Assembly (NCBI RefSeq): GCF_030362835.1
Contig: NZ_JAUCGQ010000001.1
Span: 1,963,461-2,027,460 of the forward strand
DNA: 64,000 nucleotides
From: Cellulomonas alba
Lineage (GTDB): Bacteria > Actinomycetota > Actinomycetes > Actinomycetales > Cellulomonadaceae
Reading direction: 5' to 3'
A program made the translations under genes and the position numbers. Shown here one piece after another: positions 41,450 to 51,796 of this stretch (position 1 is its first letter; the number at the start of each line of letters is the position of its first letter). The notes beneath the pieces are model-generated. The model searched no databases and was not told where the DNA came from. It worked only from the letters and a program-made list of their open reading frames with translations.

Positions 41450-42960
41450 GCCGGCCGGCGCACTGGTACCCGCTCGCGGGAAGCGACCCCGTCCCGGGCG
41501 ACCCGAGCGTCGTCGCGCAGGCGGCGTCCGACTACGCGAGCGTCGCGGACGCGATCAAGACGGCGGCCGACCGGCTCCGAGCGATCGCCGACCTGCGCGC
41601 GAACACGTCGAAGGCCGTCGCCGCGGTGGCGGACAAGGCGTCCGACGTGGCAGGCAAGATCGACCGGGCGCACGGCCGGTACGTCGCCGTCGGGCAGGCG
41701 CTGGGCACGTACGCGTCCGCACTGTCGCGGGCGCAGTCGGACTCCCTCCAGGCGTACTACGACGCGCAGGCGGCGCAGTCGGACCTCGACTCGGCGGCGG
41801 CCCGCGTCACGCGCGCGTCGACCGCCGCCGACTCGGCGCCGGACACGGCGACCGACGACGACCTGGCACGGCTCGACCGTACGTTGACCTCGGCCCGGCA
41901 CGACCGCGACGACGCCGACGCGGCGCTCGCCGCGGCCCGGCGCAAGCTCGACGCGGCGACCGACGACCGCGACCGCGCGGCACGCCAGGCCACCGAGACG
42001 ATCCGCGACGCGGTCAAGGCCGACGGCCTCAAGGACTCGTGGTGGAAGAACTTCACCGCGACCATCGCGCCCTACTGCGCCGTCATCTCGAAGATCGCGG
42101 GCATCATCGCGTCGGTCGCCGGCGTGCTCGCCCTGGTGCTGTGCTGGGTGCCCGTGCTCGGCGAGGTGCTGGCCGCCGTCGCCGCGATCGCCACGGCCGT
42201 CAAGCTGCTCGCGGACCTCGGGCTCGTCGCGGACGGCAAGGGCTCGTGGGGCGACGTCGGCTGGGACGTGTTCGCGCTCGCGACGTTCGGTGCGGGTCGC
42301 GTGCTGGGCGTCGCTGCCCGCAGCGTCGGGACCGGCAGCCGCGCGGTCGCGCGGATCGAGGGCACCGCGCTCATGCGGTCGATGTCGCGCCTCCAGCGCG
42401 TCAACGCGGGGCTGCCGCGGCAGGCGGGTCCGAGCGCGTTCCGCTCGCTGCTGGGCGAGGGCGCGCCAGCGTCGCGGCTCGTGGCGCGGACGCAGCTGCG
42501 CACGTCGGCCACGACGTTCCTCGGCGCGCTCCGCCAGGGCAGCACGTGGGAGACGCTGCACCCGAAGGAGATCTTCGGCCTCTTCACGCGGCTCGACGAG
42601 ATCAGCTTCGGCCAGGGGGCGCAGAACCTCGGTGCGGGTCTGCGCGACTGGCGCGCGATGGCGGGCGCGCTCCAGGGCGACACCGCGCTGACGAACCTCG
42701 GCACCGGCGTCGGCCAGACGTCCGCCGTGATCCTCGAGCACTCGACCGGCGCGCGGGCGGCGATGACGAACGCGAACGTGGCGTTCACGGCGCTGTCGGG
42801 CTTCACGACCCTGGGGAGCGTCGACACCACCGTCGGGATCCGCGGGATGGTCGACGCCGTGCACGACGGCACGCCGCTGTCCGTCTCGATCCTGTCGCCG
42901 TTCACGGACGTGCCGTCGCTGTGGGCGCCCAGCCCCGTGGACCGCCTGCACCTGCCGTGA
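41446..42960 (+). CDS. Putative type VII secreted effector/polymorphic toxin-like protein
   Basis: A 504-residue protein. Residues about 1-200 are a long helical, WXG/LXG-like targeting region with a coiled coil (LDRTLTSARHDRDDADAAL). A strongly hydrophobic segment follows (about 205-260: several contiguous helices) with the GWDVFALATFGAGR motif common in actinobacterial type VII toxin-like proteins. The C-terminal about 200 residues have no recognisable catalytic domain. GTG start coupled to the preceding small WXG-like gene. It may be a pore-former, a secreted structural protein or a toxin with an unknown domain; no obvious dedicated immunity protein, though the next gene is a candidate. 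Confidence 0.75.
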   Translation: MSRPAHWYPLAGSDPVPGDPSVVAQAASDYASVADAIKTAADRLRAIADLRANTSKAVAAVADKASDVAGKIDRAHGRYVAVGQALGTYASALSRAQSDSLQAYYDAQAAQSDLDSAAARVTRASTAADSAPDTATDDDLARLDRTLTSARHDRDDADAALAAARRKLDAATDDRDRAARQATETIRDAVKADGLKDSWWKNFTATIAPYCAVISKIAGIIASVAGVLALVLCWVPVLGEVLAAVAAIATAVKLLADLGLVADGKGSWGDVGWDVFALATFGAGRVLGVAARSVGTGSRAVARIEGTALMRSMSRLQRVNAGLPRQAGPSAFRSLLGEGAPASRLVARTQLRTSATTFLGALRQGSTWETLHPKEIFGLFTRLDEISFGQGAQNLGAGLRDWRAMAGALQGDTALTNLGTGVGQTSAVILEHSTGARAAMTNANVAFTALSGFTTLGSVDTTVGIRGMVDAVHDGTPLSVSILSPFTDVPSLWAPSPVDRLHLP

Positions 42961-43024
42961 CACCCTCGCGCCAGCGGCGCCGGGTTCCGCACCGCCGCAC
43001 GACCAGGACGAGGAGCATCACCGC

Positions 43025-43600
43025 GTGACGATCATCGAGGGCTACACGCTCACCCTGCCGGACCGCTGGCAGAGCTGGCGCCCGGGTGAGGGCGCCGCGC
43101 GGGCGGACGAGATCGCCGCAGCGCTCGGTGAGGGCGAGCAGGCGCAGGCGCGCGTCCGCGAGGCGGTCCTCGCGTTCGACGGCGCCCAGGAGGGCATGGT
43201 CGTCGAGAACGGCATCTGGGTGCCGGACCCGAGCTCGGGCGAGGCCCTCGGCCGGTTCTCGATCGAGGTGCTCGTGGCCCCTCCGGGTCAGTACGTCACG
43301 GCGGAGGAGTACCTGCGCTCGGCGCAGCGCAAGCCCCGTCAGCGCGGCGTCAAGGTGTTCCACTACGAGGCCGTCGGCGGCGAGACCCCCGCGGGCCCCG
43401 CGGTGCTCGTCACGCACACGATCGCGCCGCGTCGCGGCGGTCAGGTGGTGATCTCCGCCGAGTGGACGGTGTTCCCTCCCGGGGCCGACGAGTCGCTCCA
43501 GCTGCTGTTCACCACGCCGATCTCCGCCGTGGCCGACGCGCTCGGCGAGCAGAGCGTGCTCGTGGTCAACGGCCTGGACGTGACGGTCGGCGCCGGATGA
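43025..43600 (+). CDS. Conserved hypothetical of the type VII locus, Mog1/PsbP-like fold suspected
   Basis: A 191-residue soluble protein without signal peptide or membrane segment. It opens with GYTLTLPDRWQSW and contains the pattern of an alpha-beta protein ending ISAVADALGEQSVLVVNG, which to my eye resembles Mog1/PsbP/DcrB-like domains. I cannot assign a function. GTG start with GAGGAG upstream; the stop overlaps the next ATG. As the gene directly after the effector-like protein it could be an immunity protein or accessory factor. Confidence 0.7.
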   Translation: MTIIEGYTLTLPDRWQSWRPGEGAARADEIAAALGEGEQAQARVREAVLAFDGAQEGMVVENGIWVPDPSSGEALGRFSIEVLVAPPGQYVTAEEYLRSAQRKPRQRGVKVFHYEAVGGETPAGPAVLVTHTIAPRRGGQVVISAEWTVFPPGADESLQLLFTTPISAVADALGEQSVLVVNGLDVTVGAG

Positions 43601-44394
43601 CGGACAGCGCCGCGGGCGACGCCGGGACCGCGCTCGGCGAGGTCGGGCTCCTGCTGCCCAGCGCCTGGTGGACCATCCGGCTCGCCGACGTCGAGGCGCG
43701 CAGGCGCTCGATCGCGCAGCTGGTCGAACGGCAGGTCGGGCGCGCGGACGAGCACGCGGCGCTGCGCGGCGAGCTGCGGCGCGAGCTCGAGCTGACCGCC
43801 GAGCGCACGGCGACCGCGGGCGGCGTGCTGCTCGCGATCTCCACCATGACCGCGGGCGATCTGCCGATCCCCGCGAGCCTCGCGGTGTACCGCGTGGGCC
43901 GGCACGCGATGACGGACGCCGACGCCGGCGAGCTCGCGGCGCTCCTCGAGGGCGAGCTCGCGGCGGACGACCGCTCTGGTGACGCGAGCTCGGCGGGCTC
44001 CGACGAGCCGTCCTCCGCCGCAGGCGACGAGCCGTCCACCGCCGGCGACGACCCCGCGGCGCTCCCGCAGGTCGAGGTCCGGGCGGGTCAGCACGGCCCG
44101 GTCGTCCGCCGCCTGCGGCTCGCGCCGGGCCCGGAGGAGCTCGAGGCGCAGGACCAGACGCTGTTCGTCGCGGACTACTGGCTCGACGCCGGCGACGGCA
44201 CGCTGACGAACCTCACCTTCAGCTCGCCGCTCGTCGCGCTGGCGGCGCCGCTGCTCGACCTGTTCGAGACGGTGGTCGCGACGCTGGCGGTCGCACCCGT
44301 GGACGACGAGGTCGGGGTGGACGACGGCCCCGGCGCCGCGGCCGAGGACCGACCGGGCGCGACCGACGCCCGCACCCGCGGCGCCGCGGGCTGA
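43597..44394 (+). CDS. Hypothetical protein of the type VII locus
   Basis: A 265-residue soluble protein. The N-terminal part (about 1-125) is alpha-beta with EVGLLLPSAWWTIRLADVEARRR; then an acidic Ser/Asp/Ala-rich linker (about 125-155); then a beta-rich part (about 155-240) with LFVADYWLDAGDGTLTNLTFSSPLV; and a second acidic tail. No family recognised. Coupled to both neighbours by overlaps. The pairing of 'TFSSPL' here and 'LFTTPI' in the preceding gene suggests the two share a related beta-alpha end. Confidence 0.68.
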   Translation: MTDSAAGDAGTALGEVGLLLPSAWWTIRLADVEARRRSIAQLVERQVGRADEHAALRGELRRELELTAERTATAGGVLLAISTMTAGDLPIPASLAVYRVGRHAMTDADAGELAALLEGELAADDRSGDASSAGSDEPSSAAGDEPSTAGDDPAALPQVEVRAGQHGPVVRRLRLAPGPEELEAQDQTLFVADYWLDAGDGTLTNLTFSSPLVALAAPLLDLFETVVATLAVAPVDDEVGVDDGPGAAAEDRPGATDARTRGAAG

Positions 44395-44981
44395 TGCGCG
44401 CCCGCACGGTCGGCCTCGCGCTCGCGGCTCTGGGCGTGGTGGCGGTCGCCCTCAGCACCTGGCGCTCGCTCGCGCGCCCCGGCGCGCTCGGGCCCGCCCT
44501 GGTCGGCGCGGCAGTCGTGCTGCTCCTCCTCGGCGCCGTGCTCACCGTCGTGCTCCGGTGGGGCCTGCGCCGCACGCGCGCGCGGCACCACGCCCTCGAG
44601 GCGCGCCTCGCCGACTGGTCGCTGCACGAGGTGTGGGCCGACCGCACGCTGCGCGCCGAGCTCGCACGCGGCGGCCGGTGGGTGCGGCGGCTCCGCGGGG
44701 GGACGCGACTGACGCTCGGGTGGTCGCTGCAGGGCGTCGCGCTGTGGCGCGGCGGCGACGCGGACCCGCTCGTCGTCGTGCCCTGGGGCGGTCTCGGGTC
44801 CGTGACGGCCGGCCGCGGCGCCGCAGCGTCGAGCCCGCGCCCCGCCGTCGTCCTCGACACGGTCGACGACGCACGCCTGGTCGTCGTGCCGTGCGCGCGC
44901 GTCGACGGCGGGCTGCTGCCCGCGTCCGAGCCCGACGTCGCGGCCCTCGTCGCGACGATCCGTGCGGTGCGACCAGCCTGA
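44394..44981 (+). CDS. Two-helix membrane protein of the type VII locus
   Basis: A 195-residue protein with two N-terminal membrane helices (about 5-22 and 32-55) and a cytoplasmic domain (about 60-195) containing WSLHEVWADRTLRAELARGG and a PH-like beta pattern (GVALWRGGDADPLVVVPWGGL). ATG overlaps the preceding stop by one base. Topologically similar to small membrane components of type VII systems, but sequence similarity to EccE or EssA/EssB is not evident. Confidence 0.68.
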   Translation: MRARTVGLALAALGVVAVALSTWRSLARPGALGPALVGAAVVLLLLGAVLTVVLRWGLRRTRARHHALEARLADWSLHEVWADRTLRAELARGGRWVRRLRGGTRLTLGWSLQGVALWRGGDADPLVVVPWGGLGSVTAGRGAAASSPRPAVVLDTVDDARLVVVPCARVDGGLLPASEPDVAALVATIRAVRPA

Positions 44982-45057
44982 GCGCCCGGGCACGGCTCGC
45001 GCCGGCCACGGAGGCGACCGGCCATGGACGCGCGCGCGGGCGGCGGGGCGCGGCAGG

Positions 45058-45063
45058 TACCCT
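45058..45063 (+). promoter_or_regulatory. -10 candidate for the gcv operon
   Basis: TACCCT, with a start expected near 45070, about 26 nt before the first glycine aptamer. Confidence 0.4.
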
Positions 45064-45095
45064 GGCGGCACAACTCAAGACGCTGCTCGAACCGC

Positions 45096-45294
45096 GGCGG
45101 GAGAGCTCCCGCAGGCCCGACCACCGGGTCGCGGGGCGCCGAAGGAGCAACCCTCCCCGGGAATCTCTCAGGCCCCTGTACCGCCGAGGCGAGGCAACTC
45201 TGGAAAGCGGGCGCCCGAGGGCGCCCCACCGACGGTGCAAGCCGGCGCGCCCCGACGGGCGGACCGGCAAAACTCTCAGGTACGGATGACAGAG
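45096..45294 (+). promoter_or_regulatory. Tandem glycine riboswitch upstream of gcvP
   Basis: Two consecutive glycine aptamers. The first (about 45096-45180) shows CGGGAGAG, GCCGAAGGAGCAA and ATCTCTCAGGC; the second (about 45198-45294) shows ACTCTGGAAAG, CCGACGGTGCAAG, AACTCTCAGGTA and ends GGATGACAGAG. Short linker between. In actinobacteria this class normally turns on glycine cleavage genes when glycine is abundant. The 57-nt stretch to the gcvP GTG is GC-rich and could hold the expression platform. Confidence 0.95.
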
Positions 45295-45350
45295 CGGGGA
45301 GCCCCCATCGGCCCCGGCGTCCCCGCCGGGCGAGCACAGCGGAGCAGCCC

Positions 45351-48347
45351 GTGAGCGAGATCCACCTCGGCGACATCCCCGGCGCCGGCCACCCGGCCAT
45401 CCCCCCGGTCGAGACGGCGCCCTCCGTCGCGGTGACGGCGGTCGAGCACACCCCCGCCGCGCGCGACTTCGCCGACCGCCACATCGGCCCGCGCGGCTCC
45501 GAGACGTTGCGGATGCTCGAGACGGTCGGCTACCCGAGCCTCGACGCGCTGATCGACGCCGCGGTGCCCGCAGCGATCCGCACCGACCGCGCCCTCGACC
45601 TCCCGGCGGCGCGCGACGAGCGCCGCGTGCAGCGCGACCTGCGCGCGATCGCGGCGAAGAACCGCGTGCTCACGCCGATGATCGGCCAGGGCTACTACGG
45701 CACGATCACGCCGCCCGTCATCCGCCGCAACGTGCTCGAGGACCCCGCCTGGTACACGGCCTACACGCCGTACCAGCCGGAGATCAGCCAGGGCCGGCTC
45801 GAGGCGCTGCTCAACTTCCAGACCGTCGTCGCCGACCTGACGGGCCTGGCGGTCGCGAACGCCTCGCTGCTCGACGAGGCCACCGCGGTCGCCGAGGCCG
45901 TCGCGCTCATGTGGCGCGCGCAGCGCAACAAGCCGGGCACCGTGGTGCTCGACGCCGACCTGTTCGGCCAGTCGCTGGCCGTCACGCTCGGCCGCGCGAA
46001 GGCGATCGGGCTGCCCGTCGTCGTCGCGGACCTGTCCGGCGGCCTGCCCGAGGTCGAGGGCGACCTGCTCGGCGTCGTCGTGCAGCAGGTCGGCGCGTCG
46101 GGTGCGGTGCGCGACCTGCGGCCGGTCGTCGCGGCGGCGAAGGAGAAGGGCGCGCTCGTCACGGTGGCGGCCGACCTGCTCGCGCTGACGCTGCTGGTCA
46201 GCCCGGGCGAGCTCGGCGCGGACGTGTCGGTCGGCTCGGCGCAGCGGTTCGGCGTCCCGTTGTTCGGCGGCGGTCCGCACGCGGCGTTCATGGCGGTGCG
46301 CTCCGGGCTCGAGCGCACGCTGCCGGGCCGGCTCGTCGGGGTGTCCGTCGACGCCGACGGCGCCGCGGCCTACCGCCTCGCGCTGCAGACGCGGGAGCAG
46401 CACATCCGACGCGAGAAGGCGACGAGCAACATCTGCACCGCGCAGGCGCTGCTCGCGATCGTCGCGTCGATGTACGCCGTCTACCACGGCCCCGACGGCC
46501 TGCGGGCGATCGCGCAGCGGGTGCACGCGCAGGCCGCGGCCCTCGCGCACCGGCTGGGCCAGCACGGCGTGACGGTCGAGCACGACGTCTTCTTCGACAC
46601 CGTCCGCGCCGTCGTCCCAGGTCGTGCGCGCGCCGTGGTGGCCGCCGGCGTCGAGCAGGGCATCAACCTCTGGGCGACCGACGACGACCACGTCCAGGTC
46701 ACGTGCGACGAGACGACGACGGTCGACGAGGTCGGCGCGGTCCTGCTCGCCTTCGTGGCGGCCGGCGTCACCGACGTGCCGGTCCAGGGTGACGGCTTCG
46801 CGTCCGTCCTGACGCTCACGCTCGACGACACCGCCGCCATGCTCCCCGACTGGGCGACCCGCACCACGGGCTACCTCACGCACCCCGTCTTCCACCTGCA
46901 CCGCAGCGAGACCGCGATGCTGCGCTACCTGCGTCGCCTGTCCGACAAGGACCTCGCGCTCGACCGGACGATGATCCCGCTCGGCTCGTGCACCATGAAG
47001 CTCAACGCGACGGCCGAGATGGAGCCCATCAGCTGGCCCGAGTTCGCGGACATCCACCCGTACGCGCCCGCCGACCAGACACAGGGCTACGCGGAGCTCG
47101 TCACGCAGCTGCAGGACTGGCTCGCCGAGATCACGGGCTACGCCGCGGTGAGCGTCCAGCCCAACGGCGGCAGCCAGGGCGAGTTCGCCGGCCTCCTGGC
47201 GATCCACGCGTACCACGCGTCGCGCGGCGAGTCCGACCGCGACATCTGCCTGATCCCCGCGTCGGCGCACGGCACGAACGCGGCGTCGGCGGCGCTCGCG
47301 GGCCTGCGCGTCGTCGTGGTCGCGACGGCCGACGACGGCTCCATCGACCTCGACGACCTCCGAGCCAAGCTGGACGCCCACGGCCGCCAGGTCGCGGCGA
47401 TCATGATCACATACCCCTCGACGCACGGGGTCTACGAGGCCGAGGTGCGCGAGGTGTGCGACCTCGTGCACGCCGCGGGCGGCCAGGTGTACATCGACGG
47501 CGCCAACCTCAACGCGCTGGTCGGCCTGGCGCGGCCGGGCGAGCTCGGCGGCGACGTCAGCCACCTCAACCTGCACAAGACGTTCTGCATCCCGCACGGC
47601 GGTGGCGGCCCGGGCGTGGGCCCGGTCGCCGTCGCGGCGCACCTCGCGCCGTTCCTGCCGGGCGACCCGACGCCGGGCGCGGTTGCGGCCGTCACGCCGG
47701 GCGCGGTGGCCCCGGTCTCGGCGGCTCCGTGGGGGTCGGCCGGCATCCTGCCGATCAGCTGGGCGTACGTCGCGCTGATGGGCCCCGACGGCCTGACCGA
47801 CGCGACCACGACGGCCGTCCTCGCGGCGAACTACCTGGCCACGCGCCTGCGCGACCACTTCCCGGTGCTGTACGCGGGCCCCGGCGGGCTCGTCGCGCAC
47901 GAGTGCATCCTCGACCTGCGCGACATCACCAAGGCCACGGGCGTCACGGCCGAGGACGTCGCGAAGCGGCTCATGGACTACGGATTCCACGCGCCGACGC
48001 TGAGCTTCCCGGTCGCGGGCACGCTCATGGTCGAGCCGACGGAGAGCGAGGACCTCGGCGAGCTCGACCGCTTCGTCGAGGCGATGATCGCGATCCGCGG
48101 CGAGATCGACGCCGTCGCCGCGGGCACCTGGCCGCTCGAGGACTCGCCGTTGCGCAACGCCCCCCACACCGCGGCCAGCGTCACGCGCGACGAGTGGACC
48201 CACCCGTACGGCCGCGAGCTCGCCGCGTTCCCCGCGCCGGCGCTGCGGGACGGCAAGTACTGGCCGCCCGTGCGCCGCATCGACGGCGCGCGCGGCGACC
48301 GGAACCTCATCTGCTCGTGCCCGCCCGTCGAGGCGTTCGCCGAGTGA
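45351..48347 (+). CDS. gcvP: Glycine dehydrogenase (decarboxylating) GcvP, P protein
   Basis: A 998-residue PLP enzyme, the homodimeric long form, which decarboxylates glycine and passes the aminomethyl group to lipoyl-GcvH. The N-terminal half opens [13 protein letters not shown]; the C-terminal half has the PLP lysine in [18 protein letters not shown]. An in-frame opening upstream lies inside the riboswitch; I use the GTG at 45351, with GGAG 6 nt upstream. It is followed by gcvT and gcvH, completing the P, T and H proteins; the L protein is usually encoded elsewhere. Confidence 0.97.
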   Translation: MSEIHLGDIPGAGHPAIPPVETAPSVAVTAVEHTPAARDFADRHIGPRGSETLRMLETVGYPSLDALIDAAVPAAIRTDRALDLPAARDERRVQRDLRAIAAKNRVLTPMIGQGYYGTITPPVIRRNVLEDPAWYTAYTPYQPEISQGRLEALLNFQTVVADLTGLAVANASLLDEATAVAEAVALMWRAQRNKPGTVVLDADLFGQSLAVTLGRAKAIGLPVVVADLSGGLPEVEGDLLGVVVQQVGASGAVRDLRPVVAAAKEKGALVTVAADLLALTLLVSPGELGADVSVGSAQRFGVPLFGGGPHAAFMAVRSGLERTLPGRLVGVSVDADGAAAYRLALQTREQHIRREKATSNICTAQALLAIVASMYAVYHGPDGLRAIAQRVHAQAAALAHRLGQHGVTVEHDVFFDTVRAVVPGRARAVVAAGVEQGINLWATDDDHVQVTCDETTTVDEVGAVLLAFVAAGVTDVPVQGDGFASVLTLTLDDTAAMLPDWATRTTGYLTHPVFHLHRSETAMLRYLRRLSDKDLALDRTMIPLGSCTMKLNATAEMEPISWPEFADIHPYAPADQTQGYAELVTQLQDWLAEITGYAAVSVQPNGGSQGEFAGLLAIHAYHASRGESDRDICLIPASAHGTNAASAALAGLRVVVVATADDGSIDLDDLRAKLDAHGRQVAAIMITYPSTHGVYEAEVREVCDLVHAAGGQVYIDGANLNALVGLARPGELGGDVSHLNLHKTFCIPHGGGGPGVGPVAVAAHLAPFLPGDPTPGAVAAVTPGAVAPVSAAPWGSAGILPISWAYVALMGPDGLTDATTTAVLAANYLATRLRDHFPVLYAGPGGLVAHECILDLRDITKATGVTAEDVAKRLMDYGFHAPTLSFPVAGTLMVEPTESEDLGELDRFVEAMIAIRGEIDAVAAGTWPLEDSPLRNAPHTAASVTRDEWTHPYGRELAAFPAPALRDGKYWPPVRRIDGARGDRNLICSCPPVEAFAE

Positions 48348-48415
48348 CCGTCGACCCGACCGCAGACCCGACCGCCCACCCGACCCCCCACCCGACCAGC
48401 GCCCAGGAGGCCGCC

Positions 48416-49597
<1,182 letters not shown>

Positions 49598-49655
49598 CCC
49601 GCGCAGCGACCACCCGATCCCGACCCGCGCACCGCCGACCGACCAGGAGCCACCG

Positions 49656-50024
49656 ATGTCGCTGCCCACCGATCTCCACTACACCGTCGAGCACGAGTGG
49701 CTCCGCGACGGCAGCCCGTCGACCGTCGGGATCACGAACGTCGCCGCCGACGCGCTGGGCGACATCGTCTACCTCGAGCTCCCCGCGGTCGGCGAGAGCG
49801 TCACGGCGGGCGCCGTGGTCGGCGAGATCGAGTCGACGAAGTCCGTCTCCGAGCTGTTCTCCCCCGTCACCGGGACCGTGGTCGAGGTCAACGACGCCGC
49901 GGTCGACGACCCGTCGCTCGTGAACTCCGACCCGTACGGCGCCGGATGGCTGCTGAAGGTCGACGTGACGGAGGCCGGTCCTGTGCTCACCGCCGACGAG
50001 TACGCGGCGCGTTCGGCCGGATGA
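49656..50024 (+). CDS. gcvH: Glycine cleavage system H protein
   Basis: A 122-residue lipoyl-carrier protein. The lipoylated Lys lies in [14 protein letters not shown]; other family features are HEWL near the N-terminus, [15 protein letters not shown] and the [14 protein letters not shown]-terminal part. ATG with AGGAGC upstream, 58 nt after gcvT. Last gene of the riboswitch-controlled operon. Confidence 0.97.
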   Translation: MSLPTDLHYTVEHEWLRDGSPSTVGITNVAADALGDIVYLELPAVGESVTAGAVVGEIESTKSVSELFSPVTGTVVEVNDAAVDDPSLVNSDPYGAGWLLKVDVTEAGPVLTADEYAARSAG

Positions 50025-50280
50025 GGGACGTGGCGGGTGCCAGCACCTGCGACGTGCTTCATGCGTTCGGGTGAAACTCTCACCCGACCACCCGGTGGGC
50101 GTATCACCCGCAGGCGGCGGCGTTCATTGTGGACACCAGCCAGTTCGGCGGATCGGGGGGTTCGCCGGTGATGAAGGTCTCGAAAACCGCGTCATAGACG
50201 CGAATCTGGACCCTCTCACCCGGTACGCAGCCCAGCTCGGCCGGCCCGGCCCGGCGGCCAGCAGCAAACCGGAGGACATC
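50025..50280 (+). promoter_or_regulatory. 256-bp regulatory gap with repeated TCACCCG motif upstream of the LuxR-type gene
   Basis: TCACCCG occurs at 50080-50086, 50104-50110 and 50216-50222, and its inverse CGGGTGA at 50068-50074, where it pairs with the first copy over a 5-nt centre. No gene is seen. The inverted pair could also end the gcv transcript. The later copies lie near possible promoter elements of the downstream regulator. Confidence 0.5.
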
Positions 50281-50508
50281 ATGAGCACGATGCAGAGCAG
50301 CGGGACGATCGCCACCGAGGCGCTCACCCGCCGGGAGCGAGTGGTTCTCGCGGAGCTCGCCGAGGACGTCACCCTCGAGGAGATCGCGACCCGTTTGTTC
50401 GTCACCCGCAACACCGTGAAGTCGCAGGTGCGCAGCGTCTACCGCAAGATCGGCGTCTCCACGCGCTCCGAGGCGGTCGCGTGGGCGGAGGCGCACGGCA
50501 TCCGCTGA
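50281..50508 (+). CDS. Minimal LuxR-type HTH regulator (75 residues)
   Basis: A stand-alone GerE/LuxR DNA-binding domain. LTRRERVVLAELAEDVTLEEIA, then the recognition helix in FVTRNTVKSQVRSVYRKIGVSTRSEAVAWA. There is no receiver, autoinducer or kinase domain; only about 15 residues precede the HTH. ATG with GGAGG 5 nt upstream. Short LuxR proteins of this type are common in actinobacteria with mostly unknown signals. A terminator follows, so it is monocistronic. Confidence 0.9.
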   Translation: MSTMQSSGTIATEALTRRERVVLAELAEDVTLEEIATRLFVTRNTVKSQVRSVYRKIGVSTRSEAVAWAEAHGIR

Positions 50509-50585
50509 CGCCGCTGCGGGAGGCCCACCCGCGCGTGTCGGCGAGGAGTCCCTCGTCCTTCGTGGAGCAACGTCGCTCCGCTCAG

Positions 50586-50614
50586 AGGTGCAGGTCCAGC
50601 AGCGGCCTGCACCT
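50586..50614 (+). terminator. Rho-independent terminator after the LuxR-type gene
   Basis: Perfect 9-bp stem AGGTGCAGG / CCTGCACCT, 11-nt loop, followed by TTTGT. Confidence 0.9.
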
Positions 50615-50687
50615 TTGTCATGTCCGGAACCCGACGCGCCGTCGGCAGCCGACGGGCGGGCCCTCGGCGCTGGCAGACTCGGGTCCC

Positions 50688-51119
50688 ATGGAACCTCGCC
50701 GGCTCGTGGTCGCAGCGGCGATCGTGGACGACCTCGACGAGCCGCGCGTGCTCCTCGCCGCCAGGCGCGCCACGCCCGCGAGCCTCGCCGGCCGGTGGGA
50801 GTTCCCGGGCGGCAAGGTCGACCAGGGCGAGGACCCGGTCGACGCGCTGCACCGCGAGATCCGCGAGGAGCTCGGCGTGCCGATCGCCCTGGGCCCGGAG
50901 CTCGTCGGTCCTGACGACGGCGCCTGGGTGCTGACGGAGCGGTACGCGATGCGGCTCTGGCTCGCGGAGATCGTCGACGGCACCCCGGCACCCCTCGTCG
51001 AGCACGACGCGCTGCGGTGGCTCGGTGCCGGTCGGTGGCGCGAGGTGCCGTGGCTCGACGCCGACGTGCGGATCGTCGACGCGCTGATCGGCCACGTCGG
51101 CCGAGCGTCCGTGGCCTGA
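50688..51119 (+). CDS. Nudix hydrolase, MutT-like
   Basis: A 143-residue Nudix enzyme. The Nudix box reads G-x5-E-x7-REIREELG in the expected spacing (FPGGKVDQGED ... HREIREELGV). Length and the LLAARRA N-terminal strand fit the 8-oxo-dGTP diphosphatase/MutT group that sanitises oxidised nucleotides; substrate specificity is inferred. No ribosome site; a -10-like CAGACT lies 9 nt upstream of the ATG, so it may be leaderless. Confidence 0.92.
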   Translation: MEPRRLVVAAAIVDDLDEPRVLLAARRATPASLAGRWEFPGGKVDQGEDPVDALHREIREELGVPIALGPELVGPDDGAWVLTERYAMRLWLAEIVDGTPAPLVEHDALRWLGAGRWREVPWLDADVRIVDALIGHVGRASVA

Positions 51120-51165
51120 GCCCCTTTCCCGCACCCGACGCCCGCACCCGAAACCCCGCCCGCGG

Positions 51166-51612
51166 TCAGCCCGCGAGCGCGAACGCCGTGATGCCCACGA
51201 CGGCGACGGCGGCGCCCCACCAGGGCAGGCCCGCGACCGCGGCGAGCGCGCCGACCGCGACGAGCAGCGCAGCCTGACCCGCCAGGCGCCGGCCGCGCGC
51301 CCGCACGCGGTGCGCCGACGTCGGCGCGAACCACCGGCCCCAGACCGCGACGACGACCGCGACCAGCACGACCGCGAGGAGCAGGGACGTCCACGGCGGC
51401 GTGCCCAGCCGCCAGCCCGTGACGACGGCGAGGCCGAGCAGGGCGAGCTCCGAGAGGAAGGCGACGACCGCGGCGGGACCGATCGACGCCGCGGCCGCGC
51501 CCGGGCCGCCTCTCGCGGCACCCGGGCCTCGAGGGGGCGGCGCCTCGACCGCGTCGTCGTCGGCCGTCGTCGGCTCGTCCCTGCCGGTGCCCGGCTCCCC
51601 TGGTGACGTCAC
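51166..51612 (-). CDS. YrdB-family (DUF2568) membrane protein
   Basis: A 148-residue integral membrane protein with four predicted helices (about 47-140) after a disordered acidic/Pro-rich N-terminus. WGRWFAPTSAHRV between helices 2 and 3 is the mark of the YrdB/DUF2568 family; function unknown. GTG start at 51612. Convergent with the Nudix gene and divergent from hsp20. Confidence 0.85.
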   Translation of the reverse strand: MTSPGEPGTGRDEPTTADDDAVEAPPPRGPGAARGGPGAAAASIGPAAVVAFLSELALLGLAVVTGWRLGTPPWTSLLLAVVLVAVVVAVWGRWFAPTSAHRVRARGRRLAGQAALLVAVGALAAVAGLPWWGAAVAVVGITAFALAG

Positions 51613-51679
51613 CCCGGCAGCGTGCCACGGGGCCGCGCTCGGGTGCGGTTCGCTCGGCGCGAACGGCCACGACGACCTC

Positions 51680-51708
51680 TTGGCACTCGCGTGTCGAGAG
51701 TGCTAACA
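51680..51708 (+). promoter_or_regulatory. CIRCE operator (HrcA) overlapping the hsp20 promoter
   Basis: TTGGCACTC-N9-GAGTGCTAA (51680-51706), one mismatch from the CIRCE consensus. A -35 TTGGCA and -10 CTAACA with 17-bp spacing coincide with its two arms, so HrcA binding would shut the promoter. Confidence 0.92.
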
Positions 51709-51796
51709 CAGGAGCTGTAGCCGACCTCGCGGGGCTGGTCTCCGCGGGGCGCTGGGGTCCCGGGAGGTCCGGGTCCCGCTGGAGGAGGTGAGCGGC

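Noticed and set aside
36222-44981. Full ESX gene set (eccB, eccD, eccE, mycP) in the type VII locus
   Set aside because: No protein with the many-helix EccD pattern or a mycosin catalytic triad exists here; the only subtilase in the window (6053-9934) is a large secreted enzyme without a C-terminal anchor.
45024-45350. Upstream in-frame starts for gcvP
   Set aside because: The region is occupied by the tandem glycine riboswitch; GTG 45351 has a ribosome site and matches family length.
45276-48203. Long minus-strand open frame opposite gcvP
   Set aside because: Same shadow-frame signature; gcvP is unmistakable on the plus strand.
48344-48415. Short tandem ACCCGACC-type repeat as a possible CRISPR or VNTR
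   Set aside because: Units are only about 10 bp and irregular, with no spacers; it is either the untranslated gap before gcvT or a low-complexity leader.
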